A stretch of DNA of 64,000 bases from Temnopleurus reevesii (GCA_036244855.1 BQKZ01001732.1:3804-67803), one strand, 5' to 3'. Positions 45,747-57,925 are shown, counted from the stretch's first letter. Numbers and translations are program-made. The notes: generated by a model from the letters alone, not told the origin.

Positions 45747-47030
45747 AGTTAATTTTGACAGATATAAAATATCCCTCCCTCTCTGGAACCTACTAACTAA
45801 AGCATTGACCAAGTGCACTTATTACTCAGACATAATTTGCATAATATGCATGCCGAAGTACTAGACAGGGTGGGCCTGTGGGGAATTAAAACAGGGTTGA
45901 AATAGGGATGCATTTAATTGCAGATGAGCTTTTTTAATCTCTTTTTATGAAACAGGATGAATAGAAGGTGGATGGCACTAAGCTCATTAACCTAAGTGGT
46001 TGGCCTAGACATCTAACCCATTACTTTAACTTTGGTCAAGTACTTTTTTTCCTCTATGAAGCATTATTTGGGGAAGCATTACTTATTTTGGGTTTGGAAA
46101 ATAAAATAAAATAGCTTTCTCATCATATACTTTCATTACTCATGCATAAAACATGTGCACATACTGTTGGTATATCATAAATAGTAATTTCTAGCAAATT
46201 GCACTTACTTTCTGTCATAATCATCCAATAGACATGCCCTGTTCCCCTACACTATTTGAGGCAAAACAAATTTCCCAAATTTTGTTCTCGATAACCAAAT
46301 CAATATTTCGTCAAATTCCCTGATTTTTCCCCGGCTAGAAAATACTTAAATATTTTTTTTTACATTTTGCAAATAGAGTGTCAACCTTGCCTATATAAAA
46401 GTTCAGTGAATTTTACCTGATAATATTGCAATGGACATGTACGAAAATATTCCCATGTTTGGGAAAAAATCCAAATTACCCAACTGTAATTTACCCAATA
46501 ATGGGGTGCTGTCATCATTGGGGAGCCTTAAATTGGGCATTCATAACAGCATTTGGGAATAATCTTTCACATTTTCTGTACATATTTATTCAAAATAGGC
46601 CAAATATCATGCAATTCTTGAATAATAAAACTCATTTCAGACAAAGAACTACCCATTTTTTGTCTGATTAGGGTAATATTGTAACTACTGTAAAATGTTC
46701 CCATGTTGTATAAAAATGCCGAATTATTACAAAATTATAATTTACCAGATAATGAGGTGCGGTAATCACTCATGTAAACTAAGATTAGGCATTTTGCAAC
46801 CATCTTTAGGAATATTTTATCATGTTTAGTACAAAATTGTCCTAAATGGGCAAAATTTTATCTCATTATGGAAGAAACATCCATTCTAAGAAAGAACTAG
46901 TCAGACACATTATATTACAGAGCATTTAAATATCGTAACATATTTTGTGATTATTGGAAAAAATCTTCCATAACAACAACCATTAAATGTGAGTCAGACA
47001 AGGATTGTCTTCTCCCGAACCCTCACTAAG

Positions 47031-47401
47031 GTAGGGTTTACACTCATAGCCGAAACCTTAAGATTTCAGGAACTAAGACGGTCCTATATGGAAGCTTATA
47101 CGTGCAGCACAAAGGCAAGTTATGGTCAAAAAGGGGAGAAGGCAGTTTGTACAAACTCGCCTTGGTGCCTTGTTTAAGACAGGAAGAAGAGAAGACGACT
47201 TTTAAAAACTCGCCTTGGTGCCTTGTTTAAGACAGGAAGAAGAGAAGACGACTTTTAAAAACTTGCCTTGGTGCCTTGTTTAAGACAGGAAGAAGAGAAG
47301 ACGACTTTTAAAAACTCACCTACGTGCTGCACATATAGGCTTCCGTAAAAGTGACGTAGTTTCTGGTACCTTGAAATTTCGGGTCTAAGTCTGAACCCTA
47401 C
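47031..47401. mobile_element. MITE of the 15.3 kb family, in copy 2 only
   Basis: Left arm 'gtagggtttacactcatagc', 'cgaaaccttaagatttcagg', 'tatggaagcttatacgtgca' is matched in inverse by the right arm ('tgctgcacatataggcttcc', 'gtctgaaccctac'). Arm words are shared with the element at 15299-15558. Its middle holds a 53-bp unit repeated three times. Confidence 0.8.
47156..47314 (+). repeat. Three tandem 53-bp units inside a MITE
   Basis: Units start at 47156, 47209 and 47262 and are nearly identical ('ctcgccttggtgccttgttt', 'aagacaggaagaagagaaga'). Not CRISPR-like: there are no spacers and only three direct units. Confidence 0.95.
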
Positions 47402-47689
47402 TTAAAATTCAAACTCTACAGAAATTCAACAACAAAGCGAGACCACTTCAAAATAAATAGACAAATGAAGGACAAGGGATTAGAAATGGTCAATTGAAAT
47501 GAAATAAAAATGAAAGAAGTCTACACATAGACAACGAATGGGCACCCTGGGAGTGATTTATCAATTTATCAACAAAATATAATGACAGTTTATGGCCTCA
47601 TTGATTACAAGCAAATGAAGTGAAAAGTATTTGTACTGTCGCCAATTGTTTTTTTATTTCTATATCTATGTGATTCTTTGTATCTCATC

Positions 47690-47815
47690 TTCTCACTCTC
47701 TCTCAACCCACTCTCTCACTCTCTCTTTCTGTCTCTCTCTGTCTCTATATCTCTCTGTGTCTTTCTGTCTGTCTCTCTCTCTCTGTCTGTCTCTCTATCT
47801 CTCTCTCTACTTCTC
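47690..47815 (+). repeat. (CT)n/(CTGT)n tract
   Basis: Pyrimidine-rich simple repeat with TGT interruptions; open Ser/Leu-rich frames here are artefacts. Confidence 0.9.
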
Positions 47816-47891
47816 TTTCCTTCCCTCACTCTGTTTCCTTTCCAAGCATCTTTTTCAGTTCTCAACACAATTACGCACTTATGTAGCTATA

Positions 47892-48255
47892 TCTCCTTTC
47901 TTCCTCCTTTCTGTATTTCTTCCCTTTTAGCATTTTACATGAAATATCACAGACTTTTAAAAAAATTGCTGTAGATCAGTAAAACCAAGTAGACTTCAAT
48001 GAAACCAGACAGTAGTAAATTACAACTCAACACAAAAATGCTTCTCCTTCAAAGCTAAAATAACCTACCATAAAAATCAACAACAAAGATGCAAGAAATT
48101 GAATGCAAACCTGAAGGATGAAAGTTTTAACATGTTTGAAGACAGACAAACAAACATATAAATATCTGCATCTTTCCATGCTGATCTTCTAATCTCTATG
48201 AGATGAATATTTTTCAAGGTGATGTACACAACATCATTAAGGCAAAATAATTATT
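47892..48255. other. Non-coding, nothing recognised
   Basis: AT-rich, no supported feature. Confidence 0.5.
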
Positions 48256-48425
48256 TGCATGCCCTCCACCGACCAACGCTCTAAAATGGCCCAACCTAAA
48301 CTTATTTTTGTTTGCTTTTCACTAAAATTGAAAAATAAGAGTAAAATTATAAATGTGAAATGTGACCTGAAAAGACATTTCTAAAATGCTCTTAGGTTGT
48401 TCATCCCTTCGAAGTCTTATTTTCC
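48256..48425 (+). repeat. Dispersed repeat 'gccctc(c/a)accga' family, copy 3
   Basis: 'tgcatgccctccaccgacca', 'aaaatggcccaacctaaac', 'tttgcttttcactaaaattg' and 'gacctgaaaagacattt', in the same order as copies at 6466 and 14375. Confidence 0.6.
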
Positions 48426-48479
48426 TCAAGAATTGTATAAATGGTTTTAAAACAATGAAAAAAGAATAGTAAAAATATT

Positions 48480-48830
48480 TCAACCTACCAACGCTTTTTT
48501 GTCAAAAATTGGCATAGACGAGCATCCAAACAATTATTTTTTGCCTAATAACATGGCGAAGAGGTGACAAGTACCCAGACCAATTTCCTGGTGCCATCAT
48601 TGACCCATCATCCCCTTTTTAGTATTATTTTACCCCAAGAATTGTGTAAATTGTTTTCAAAAAATAAAAATTAATAGTAATCCCTTTTTTTAAACTGACC
48701 AATACCTTTTTCTGAAAATGTCATTGGAGAGCATCTAAACAATTTTGTTTTGCCTAATAACCTGTCAAAGAGGTGACAAGGTACCTAGTCCAATTACTTG
48801 GTGCCATCACAAACCCATCTCAAGATTTAG
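48480..48830 (+). repeat. Two-unit tandem repeat, ~203 bp
   Basis: 'gagcatccaaacaatt', 'ttttgcctaataacatggcg', 'aagaggtgacaag', 'ttcctggtgccatca' near 48528 is repeated from near 48729 with a few changes. 'ccaacgcttttttg' and 'ccaatacctttttc' head the units. Confidence 0.8.
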
Positions 48831-49130
48831 CTGTTGGATTATTACTAGAACTCTTTGTCTAACTGTCTTTATTGGCAATGCATCTCCTTGAATAGCTTTT
48901 TTCCTCCTCCATTTTGTTTCTCAAAAAATCACCTAACTCTAAAATAGCCTCCACTGCTTCTTAGTGGGCCTATGCAGAAAGAAAAGTTCTTTTCATGAGC
49001 TGAAAATTAATGGGGTGTGACTTTGAGATGAACATCCACAAAAACACAAAGTAGTGGGGTGGTACATGTACATGTTTATACAAGTTACACAACATTGCAC
49101 ATATATTTAAAGATTGTGTTATTTGCATGT
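48831..49130. other. Non-coding, nothing recognised
   Basis: No supported feature. Confidence 0.5.
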
Positions 49131-49413
49131 GGAGGCCCCGTGGTGTAGTGGTTCTGACTCTTGCCTTCCAACCAGAGGGTCGTAGGTTCCAATTCCATCC
49201 AAGGCATTAATTTCCTTCAGCAAAAAATTCATCTACATTGTGCTGCACTCAACCCAGGTGAGGCAAATGGGTACCTGGCAGGAATATTTATTCCTTGAAA
49301 TGCCATGTGCGCTTGTGTACACCACGCTAAAGCCAGGGTAATAATAATGCAAAGCGCCTTGAGCACTCAGCAGGGTGGATACGTGCGCTATATAAATTGC
49401 ATTATCCTTATTC
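49131..49413 (+). mobile_element. tRNA-derived SINE
   Basis: Begins 'ggccccgtggtgtagtggtt' and has a degenerate box B 'ggttccaatt' (one base off the usual GTTCGAAT), then the same body as the SINE at 26187 ('gctgcactcaacccaggtga', 'gggtacctggcagg', 'aaagcgccttgagcac') and the 3' end 'gcgctatataaattgcatta'. The tail is short. The box-B change suggests an older, inactive copy. Confidence 0.92.
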
Positions 49414-50775
49414 ATTAAGAAAGTTTCATTAATTTCTCTTCATATCAATATTAAATACACCTGTAAATATATCTGATGCATTAGGAGCTAGAGTACATAT
49501 TTGAGAGATTTCTACGTTCTTCTTTTTTTTTCAATTTTGAATTTGGGGTTACATAATTGGCCTATGGGTGTTACACTCAATTTGGCCTCTGAGGCTTGGC
49601 TGCTCAGTCTTTTCAACATAAATTCTAAAAATATTATAAAAAAACATGGATACATCAGAAACTCTTTGGATAAATAAATTGTATAGATGCATACATCCAA
49701 AATATTTATAATAACAATTTATACTAGAATTTGTCAGCAAATATCATGGCAGAAAGAATCCATTTATCCTTGAGGCGTTGGAGCCTAATCCACTAATCCA
49801 GACTACACATCATCAATAACTATTGTTATCATGATAAAAGAGTGAAATAAAATTATTGTTCATTGTTGCAAAAAGGGCGATCTAGCCCGCTTCGCTTAGA
49901 AAACACATTACAAAGTATTCAAAGCTTGGTATTCTTTTAATGGGCTAAAACTACCACTCCGTTCTAAAAAGAAAAGCAACCTTTCCTGACAGGTAATTAA
50001 TTATCCCAATTCAACAGGATGATCTATTTATACTAAGGGAATATTGTTGAGATCTCATATACTATTAGGGTAGATTGAATGGAATTTGTGCAACTCATAG
50101 ATCTATATGTAGCACATACAAATGTTGTTAGATGTATTTTCATCAGAATCAAAATCATAAAGTAAAAATATTTCTTGGGATTTCGGAAGGTGGGAATAAA
50201 AATAATTTTCTCCTAAAAAAAGATGAGGAAGAATAACAGTAGAATATCAATTATCACTTAAACGAAAGAGGATTTAAAAAAAAATCTGATTTTCAAAGAG
50301 AAGTAGCCCCAAAAGATGTTGCATGTCAGTAAAATGTAAAGGCAATTTAAAAGAAATGCTTCGGGATCTAGATGATTTGAAGAATTGAAGATTCAGTACA
50401 TTACACTTTGCTACAAAGATCTACATCAAAGTAAAAAAAAAAATGAAAAAATAAATAAAACATGCTGATGTGATTTTCATTTCATTTTCACAACTAATTT
50501 GTAGAAAATTGATATGAAAATCAGGTTTGACAGCTCAAGAGCTCACGTATATGACAGAAATTGATTTTCTTAAGTTGCAAAATCTTGTAGCCAGGTGGCA
50601 ACTGTAGCAGGGTGGTGTGTAAACAAAATGGTTGCTCTGGGATACCAATCAAAAAGTGACAAATGATCGCCATGAGAGCTACAAACGCTATTCAGGTGAG
50701 GTCTTTGATCTAGGAATCATGTTTCCAGGTTTTCAGAACTTTTTGGTCCATTCGAAAAATCAACTTCATGGTTGG
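49414..50775. other. Non-coding, nothing recognised
   Basis: AT-rich. Around 50580-50640 ('tagccaggtggcaactgtagc') composition is more balanced but no exon can be supported. Confidence 0.5.
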
Positions 50776-52132
50776 CCTGCTGCGGCAATCAATTTGCTTG
50801 TTAAGAAATGTTAGCACACACACATCAGGGCATTAACCCGCATGAATGGTGCAAGACATGAATGTGTATAGATGGGACTATTAAAGAAAAATTGTGTTTT
50901 TATTAGAAGAAATCTTCCTTCATTGATTAATAAAATATTACTTGAAGCCTCATCCACATCAGCAATTTCTTTATGGTTTCTGCAATGTATAAATAATTTG
51001 TGTTTCTGTTTTAAAATATGACATATGTTCATGATTTGCTTATGAATTTATATAGAGCAATCAATTACGCCAATCCACAGCGATATAATTCTGAACAGGG
51101 GGTTTTACAGGCTATATGTTGCCACAAACACTAGATAATGTTAAAAATATAGCATATGTTCATGATTTGCTTATGAATTTATTTTCAAGCGTGAACAGGT
51201 CATCCTCAAAAAAAGCATTCATGTTATCAACCCCTATAGAGCAATCAATTACGCCAATCCATAGCGATATAATTCTGAACAGGGGTTCCATCGGATATAT
51301 GATTTACAAAGGGCTGACTCTGTTTTAAAATATGGCATTTGGTCATGATTAGCGTACAAAATTATTTTCAAATGTGAACGGGTTATCCTCACGCAAGCAT
51401 TCATGTTTCTCCACCCCTATAGAGCAATCAATTATCCCAATCCAAAGTGATATGATTCTGAACAGGGGGTTGCACATAAGGTGACAGCTGCATATGAGCT
51501 TTCCATTTTCTTGGGCGATGTGACATATTTATTTTGCTGTGCATTTTGTAAATTAGAATAAAGGAAGGGTGTTTGATGGAAAGGAAAAGGTGTGAACAGA
51601 AGATAGGTCGACACGGGAGATGGGAATGTTCAAAGAGAGAGAGAGGAGATATGTTCTCATATTTTATTTTACACTGATCTTCTCAGTATCTACTGCTGGT
51701 AAGTACTTATATGTGTTTATAAAAAAAAAATAAGCAAATAAATAAACACTTAAAAAAAGGTATATAGATCCGATAATGAGCAGGAAAAAATTGAAGGAGG
51801 TTTACCTCAAAGCTTACTTTATTGTATTTCATCTTGGATAGAAAAATAATAAAAATACTGAAATACATGTAAAACTATGGTGAGAGAAAGGAGAAAATAC
51901 AAAAGAAAATGGATTGAGAAAGAAGAAATCAAAAGTGAGATGAGAGAAAGAAAACGAGACAAGAAAGGAGAAAGAGAGGTGAGAAAAGAGAAGGAGAGAG
52001 AGACTAAAACATCTTTCAAGAAGATAGAAGTTAAAATTGAATGTGACAGAGAATTGTAGGACTTTGGTAATCTGTAAGGATAGCTGAAAAGACAAATGCA
52101 CCTAACCGAAGAACATCAATAAAGCCTCCCCC
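50776..52132. repeat. Triplicated locus, piece A
   Basis: Starts 'cctgctgcggcaatcaattt', repeated at 52134. Its last 633 bp (51499-52131) appear identical to 57926-58558 (constant offset 6427), so piece C is its true continuation. It breaks at a C-rich run. Confidence 0.88.
50990..51480 (+). repeat. Tandem array in piece A, ~3 units of 183 bp
   Basis: 'cctatagagcaatcaatta' occurs at about 51049 (truncated unit), 51233 and 51416. Each is followed by 'cgccaatcca.agcgatat' and 'aattctgaacaggggg' and preceded by 'gtgaacaggtcatcctca'. Confidence 0.88.
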
Positions 52133-52133
52133 N
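52133..52133. other. Single-n contig join
   Basis: Between piece A and piece B1. The left contig ends in the run 'cctccccc', which in piece C continues as a C-rich homopolymer. Confidence 0.9.
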
Positions 52134-52344
52134 CCTGCTGCGGCAATCAATTTGCTTGTTAGGAAATGTTAGCACACACACATCAGGGCATTAACCCTCA
52201 TAAAAGGTGCGAGACATGAATGTGAATAGATGGGACTATTAACGAAAAAATGTGTCTTTACATGAAAAAAAAATTATCACTTGTTAGAATACTACTTTCA
52301 ACTCATACACATCTGCATTTGTTTATGGTTTCTTCAATTTACAA

Positions 52345-53060
52345 ATAAATTGTGTTTCTGTTTTGAAATATGGCATATGTTCATGAGTTGCTTATGAATT
52401 TATTTTCAAGTGTGAACAGGTTATCCTCATACAAGAATTCATGTTTCTCCACCCCTATAGAGCAATCAATTACGCCAATCCATAGCAAAGTTATTCTGAA
52501 AAGGGGGTTACACAGTATAGATGTTTCAACAAGGCACCATTATACTTTAAAGAACTCTGAAAGACATTTAAAATTAAAATAAAATTTCAAGTGTGAACAG
52601 GTCATTTTCAAGCAAGCATTCATGTTTCTCCACCCCTATAGAGCAATCAATTATCCCAATACATAGCAATATAATTCTGAACAGGGGTTTGACATCATAG
52701 ATGTTTCCTCAAGGCACTATTATACTTTAAAGAACTCTTTACACACATTTAAAACTAAAATAAAATTTCAAATGTGAACAGGTCATCCTCACGCAATCAT
52801 ACATGTTTCTCCACCCCTATAGAGCAATCAATTACGCCAATCCATAGGATATAATTCTGAACAGGGGGTAGCAAAGTGTAAATGTTTATACAATGTAATA
52901 TTGTACTTTAAAGAACTCTTAAAGACATTTCAAATCAAGATCAACTTTCTCAAGTGTGAACAGATTATCCTCACACAAGCATTCATGTTTCTTCACCCCT
53001 ATAGAGCAATCAATTATCCCAATCCATAGCGATATAATTCTGAACAGGGGGTTGCACATA
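52345..53060 (+). repeat. Tandem array in piece B1, four units of ~181 bp
   Basis: 'cctatagagcaatcaatta' at 52454, 52635, 52816 and 52998. Same unit as in piece A but one more copy, with spacing of 181-182 bp. Confidence 0.9.
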
Positions 53061-54266
53061 GGGCGACAGCTGCATTGGACTTTCCATTTTCTTGGGCGAT
53101 GTGACATATTTATTTTGCTGTGAATTTTGTAATTTAGAATAAAGGAAGGGTGTTTTGCTGGAAAGGAAAAGGTGCGAATGGAAGAGAGGTTGACACGGGA
53201 GATGGGAAAGTTCAAAGAGAGAGAGAGGAGATATGTTCTCATATTTTATTTTACACTGATCTTCTCAGTATCTACTGCTGGTAAGTACTTATATGTGTTT
53301 ATAAAAAAAAAATAAGCAAATAAATAAACACTTAAAAAAAGGTATATAGATCCGATAATGAGCAGGAAAAAATTGAAGGAGGTTTACCTCAAAGCTTACT
53401 TTATTGTATTTCATCTTGGATAGAAAAATAATAAAAATACTGAAATACATGTAAAACTATGGTGAGAGAAAGGAGAAAATACAAAAGAAAATGGATTGAG
53501 AAAGAGGAAATCAAAAGTGAGATGAGAGAAAGAAAACGAGACAAGAAAGGAGAAAGAGAGGTGAGAAAAGAGAAGGAGAGAGAGACTAAAACATCTTTCA
53601 AGAAGATAGAAGTTAGAATTGAATGTGACAGAGGATTGAAGGACTTTGGTAATCCGTAAGAATAGCTGAAAAGACAAATGAACCTAACCGAAGAACATCA
53701 ATAAAGCCTCCCCGCCCCCCCCCTGAAAAAAACCCATAACAAGAATGTGTATTGCAATCTACATAAGACATGTAAGATGTAGATGTAGAGGAAAATAAAA
53801 TAACATCAGAAGCATTTGAAAAACAAAATGGAGGACAAAAAAGCAACATCAAAGTCCCCCTCAGTACATGGAATGTCAATGCAATCTATATAAGATGTAG
53901 ATGTAGAGGAAGAAGGAAACAAAAGCAGAACACCATTTCAATATTCTTTGTAATGCTATTCAAATCATAACCGGCTTGTCATTGTTGTGTCCGCACAGTT
54001 CAATTCACGACGAACGGATGTATTCTACTTCGACCGACTTAATTTTTCAAAAATAGTTTATATTGTATTTTACCTGAATTATGTATTATGATTTAAATTG
54101 TACACAAGACACAAAGCACTCTTCAAAATAAGACCTTTTGTCTTTTTATCTTAACTTAATACATTTTTAGAGAAAATGTAATCTTAAATTGCCAAAGTTT
54201 TCTATTGGTATAATACACAAGTATGTCCTGAGCACTTTAGGAAATCTAGTAAAAAATTATAATTGG

Positions 54267-54323
54267 TGGAAAGAGCACTATATAAGATCCATGTATTATT
54301 ATCATTATTATTTTATTATTATT
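54267..54323 (+). mobile_element. SINE 3' fragment
   Basis: 'gagcactatataagatcc' followed by an ATT-rich tail resembles the 3' end of the SINEs at 26187 and 49131. Present also at 59112-59168 but missing from the allele in piece B2. Confidence 0.5.
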
Positions 54324-54442
54324 CGAAATAAATATTGTAGATACCACTACATAATATCCAATATTACTAGAGATTTTTAGATATTTGTTCCACTTGGCTT
54401 TCATCATGTTTCTCTCATTTTATGATGGAGTTTCACATCATA

Positions 54443-54661
54443 CCATATGTCCCAAAAAAATGACAACGGGGCTTTCAGGATTAATAACTTTTGAAAATGA
54501 ATATGAAAATGAATGCGGTTTGGCATGTCAAACATATAACCTTTCACCTATATCTGGTGAAAATTTCAGGAGATTTGCTTCAGTGGTTACAAAGAAATGA
54601 AGCTTTTTGTAGCGGATGTCATAATTCCGTTCTGCACAAGTTTGTGAGGACGGAGATGTGT
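54443..54661. mobile_element. MITE left arm, cut by N gap
   Basis: Starts after TA at 54441-54442 with 'ccatatgtcccaaaaaaatg' and runs into the gap. The same element is complete at 59288-59909. Confidence 0.9.
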
Positions 54662-55051
54662 NNNNNNNNNNNNNNNNNNNNNNNNNNNNNNNNNNNNNNN
54701 NNNNNNNNNNNNNNNNNNNNNNNNNNNNNNNNNNNNNNNNNNNNNNNNNNNNNNNNNNNNNNNNNNNNNNNNNNNNNNNNNNNNNNNNNNNNNNNNNNNN
54801 NNNNNNNNNNNNNNNNNNNNNNNNNNNNNNNNNNNNNNNNNNNNNNNNNNNNNNNNNNNNNNNNNNNNNNNNNNNNNNNNNNNNNNNNNNNNNNNNNNNN
54901 NNNNNNNNNNNNNNNNNNNNNNNNNNNNNNNNNNNNNNNNNNNNNNNNNNNNNNNNNNNNNNNNNNNNNNNNNNNNNNNNNNNNNNNNNNNNNNNNNNNN
55001 NNNNNNNNNNNNNNNNNNNNNNNNNNNNNNNNNNNNNNNNNNNNNNNNNNN
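54662..55051. other. Assembly gap, 390 N
   Basis: Run of 390 undetermined bases separating piece B1 (ending in the left MITE arm) from piece B2. Open frames crossing it are meaningless. Confidence 0.99.
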
Positions 55052-55212
55052 CTTGCCCAATTGGGCAACTAAAATTTCATACTTGTTTTCCACTCTCTGC
55101 AAATTGGGATTGGCCATCATTTTGGGGCAAGACAAACTTTTATTCGGGCAAGTGATTGGAAAACTTGGTTGCCCGATTGGGCAACTGGTGACAAAAATTC
55201 TTGTAGCACCCT
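55052..55212. repeat. Segment with near-palindromes at both ends
   Basis: 'ttgcccaattgggcaa', a perfect 16-base palindrome, lies at the start and 'ttgcccgattgggcaa', one base off, near the end of about 160 bp. They may be the ends of a short element. It appears nowhere else in the window and its left boundary is hidden by the gap. Confidence 0.4.
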
Positions 55213-57924
55213 GTACATACATGAATTAATTTGTTGCAGGATATGATAACAAGGAATTTATTTGATTGCCTCATAACCATCAACAATATAGAATGAGTTA
55301 TTCTATGTATCTCTTTTTTTTACCTGAATGTGTGTATTATGATTTAAATTGCACACAAGATATACTCTTCAAAATATTGTCTATTGTCTATTGTCTTTTT
55401 ATCAAAACTACATACATTTTTAGAAAAAATGTAATAAGCCAAAGTTTTCTATTGGTATAATACACAAGCATATCCTGAGTTCTTTGGGGAATCTAGTAAA
55501 AGTTTATGAATAATTTTTCTGAAGTACTTTTATGGTGGAGTTTTGCATCATATAATTCATAATTCTTACAAGATTTACAGCTATAAAAATGATCCATAAA
55601 TTTGAGAAGCTACACAAAAGATATTTTCTGATCAGTTTCTAAAAGCACTTATCTGGATGGGATGACAGAATTACCTATATGTAGGACTGAACGTTTATTT
55701 TAACAGGGCACAAACATAGAAACAGATCATAAATAACCATGTCTGGTATGGTTCAAAAGAGTGTCTAAAAAGCTGATAATTTTGCAAATTGTGTATCTTT
55801 CGATCCAACAGACCACAAATAAAGTAGATAAAAATATATTAAAACAAAAACTGACATTTCAAGTCTTCTAAGGCTCTTTCTTTGGAAAAATTACTTAGAA
55901 GGAAATGAAATTAAAAATCATGAATTGTCAGGCTGGCAGTTATCTCAAATTTTCATTTTGTCTACAGCCTTATATACAATGCATTCATATACTGTGGGAA
56001 TTTCATAATTCAGTAGCAAAAGGATTTAATTAAATTCCCTTACCAAAACTTGTATTGTAGTAAACTTCATTGAATTAGCAGAAGGGCACTTTGACTGTAT
56101 TATAAATTCATTAACATAAACCCATGGCATTGAACTCCTGAAAAACAACTTCTCAAGGAATTTCCTCCTGGCCTTTTTCTGGCCACAAAAACATGGATCC
56201 ATGTCATAAGAGTGTGAAGTTGCCATGGTAATTAGTTCTTTTTACACTAGGGGATATTTGGGTTGATTTGCCGGGCAGGAGGAGAGGAGGGGAGATGTTG
56301 AAAGAACAAAATAGTTTGACCCCAGGACCAAACTAAACAACGGTGTCGTTCACATTCCGATGTAAAGTTTTCTGAAATACATAATGTATAGGGGAGAATA
56401 ACAGTATATTGTATGAGTAAATATCTCTCCAATGTGATATTGTTTGAATTAATTTATTGCCAAAGGGTTTTACAATTGAAAAAAAACTAAAATAATTTCC
56501 TAAACATAATATGACTTCCTTTATCCCTACAATAAATCTTATCTGTCCTACAGTACTATATCTAAAAAAAAATTATGCTTCTAACTTGCACTTTGGTTAG
56601 ATTGGGGACTGGATACAAGAAATATATTTTATGTATTCTTTCTTCCATCTTCTTAAAGGGTAGGCGAGAACATACAAATGTAAATGACAAGTGGCAAAGA
56701 ATTTTTTTATCTCATGCCATCCCCCCACCCATCCCCAAAATTTGACTCATACATTCCCTATTCATTCTTTGCACCAAAAATAGAATAAAATCACAATAAC
56801 CCCCTCCTCCCCCAAATGCACAAAAAACACAGAAAATTCATGGGGGGGGGCAAGAACCCCAGAGAGTCCAGACTTCCTTTTAACAGTTTACAAGAAACTA
56901 GGGTAACAACACAGGGCCAGATCAATTTTTGACACATGCAAACATTTTGTTTACTTGTCTGTTTAGGTTTTTAAGACCTCATGCGAAGTAAGTGTGATAT
57001 ACTAAAATAACAATAAGTTCTATTGAAGCAAAGGGAGAAAAAAAATCCTCATAAAAATCCTCAATTATCTGGAGAATGATGTAAAAAGCAAACTGAGAAT
57101 TAAAGGAAAGTTAACAGACCCTGTGGTATCATACAAGTAGAGTCTCGCCTTCATATTTTTCACTCAGAATTCAGAGCTTTGTAGCAGTTAAATTTTTTTC
57201 TTTTGCTTTTCGAGACATTATTACGTCATAATTTTGAGACATCATTGGTCTAGACCAACAAATATTAATGAAGAACTGCACCCATTTGTGTCTATAAAAT
57301 AAGATTCACAGAATAGGGACTTGTAACATAAAGAGATACAATTAATCGAAAATTAATCATATCTTTGTGGTTCACATTTTGCCATAGACTTACAATTAAA
57401 ATTGATTGTAAGTTTATTTGCATCCTTTATATTACAGACCCTACATGATCACTTAAAAACTCAATTTTTATCAGACGCTTGGATAAAAATGAGAAATTTT
57501 CTATTACTTTATTTCTAGGAGAAGATGGCATACACTCTCAGATATTTTATCAATGATACAGCCCTAGATAATTACTTACCATTATTGGACAAGCTGTACG
57601 GACAGGTGTCAGAAAATATCTCCTTTATAGGGTCATCTGTTAAAATTTGCTACATTTCATTTCTATCTAAAAAAAATTCCAATTGCCTCCAAATTTCTGA
57701 AACATCCTTCAAACTATCTATATTTACATGTCTTTGAGTAACATCAAGCAGTACTCATCCTCTCAAACAATGTGAAATATTACAAGCAAATACTGTCAAA
57801 TCTTCACCATTTTCGCTCCTTTGCATTTCACAAAGACAAATAATGCAATAATGAAATAGACAAGCAGATGGCTTGGTCAAATTTGCGAAAGAGAGAATTT
57901 GTATTTACATTTGTCACCTGAATA
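55052..57924. repeat. Triplicated locus, piece B2 (MITE-free allele)
   Basis: From about 55310 it matches the left flank of the MITE in piece C, then passes straight through an empty TA site at 55551-55552 into the right flank. To 57924 it follows piece C (59912-62605), lacking an insertion of about 320 bp present in C at roughly 60350-60672. No gene recognised in it. Confidence 0.88.
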
Positions 57925-57925
57925 N
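57925..57925. other. Single-n contig join
   Basis: Between piece B2 and piece C. The right side jumps back to a position equivalent to 51499 in piece A. Confidence 0.9.

Larger units (their letters stand above)
45514..47891. repeat. Duplicated block 5, copy 2
   Basis: Homologue of 43433-45512, about 300 bp longer because of the MITE at 47031-47401 and a longer CT tract. Sequence to the right of 47891 is unique, so this copy is continuous with the rest of the window. Confidence 0.85.
52134..54661. repeat. Triplicated locus, piece B1
   Basis: Restarts at the left edge of piece A, carries four array units instead of three, then from 53080 follows piece C (57926 onward) with only one base of net indel to 54661. 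After about 53700 it looks identical to piece C. Ends at the N gap, inside a MITE. Confidence 0.85.

Noticed and set aside
47156..47314. CRISPR-like direct repeats
   Set aside because: Three adjacent 53-bp units without spacers, inside a MITE of a eukaryotic genome.
51877..52059. Lys/Glu-rich frame repeated at 53459 and 58304
   Set aside because: Purine-rich low-complexity stretch carried on three copies of the same locus; opposite strand is equally open.
54491..55222. Long frames across the N gap
   Set aside because: They consist mostly of undetermined bases.
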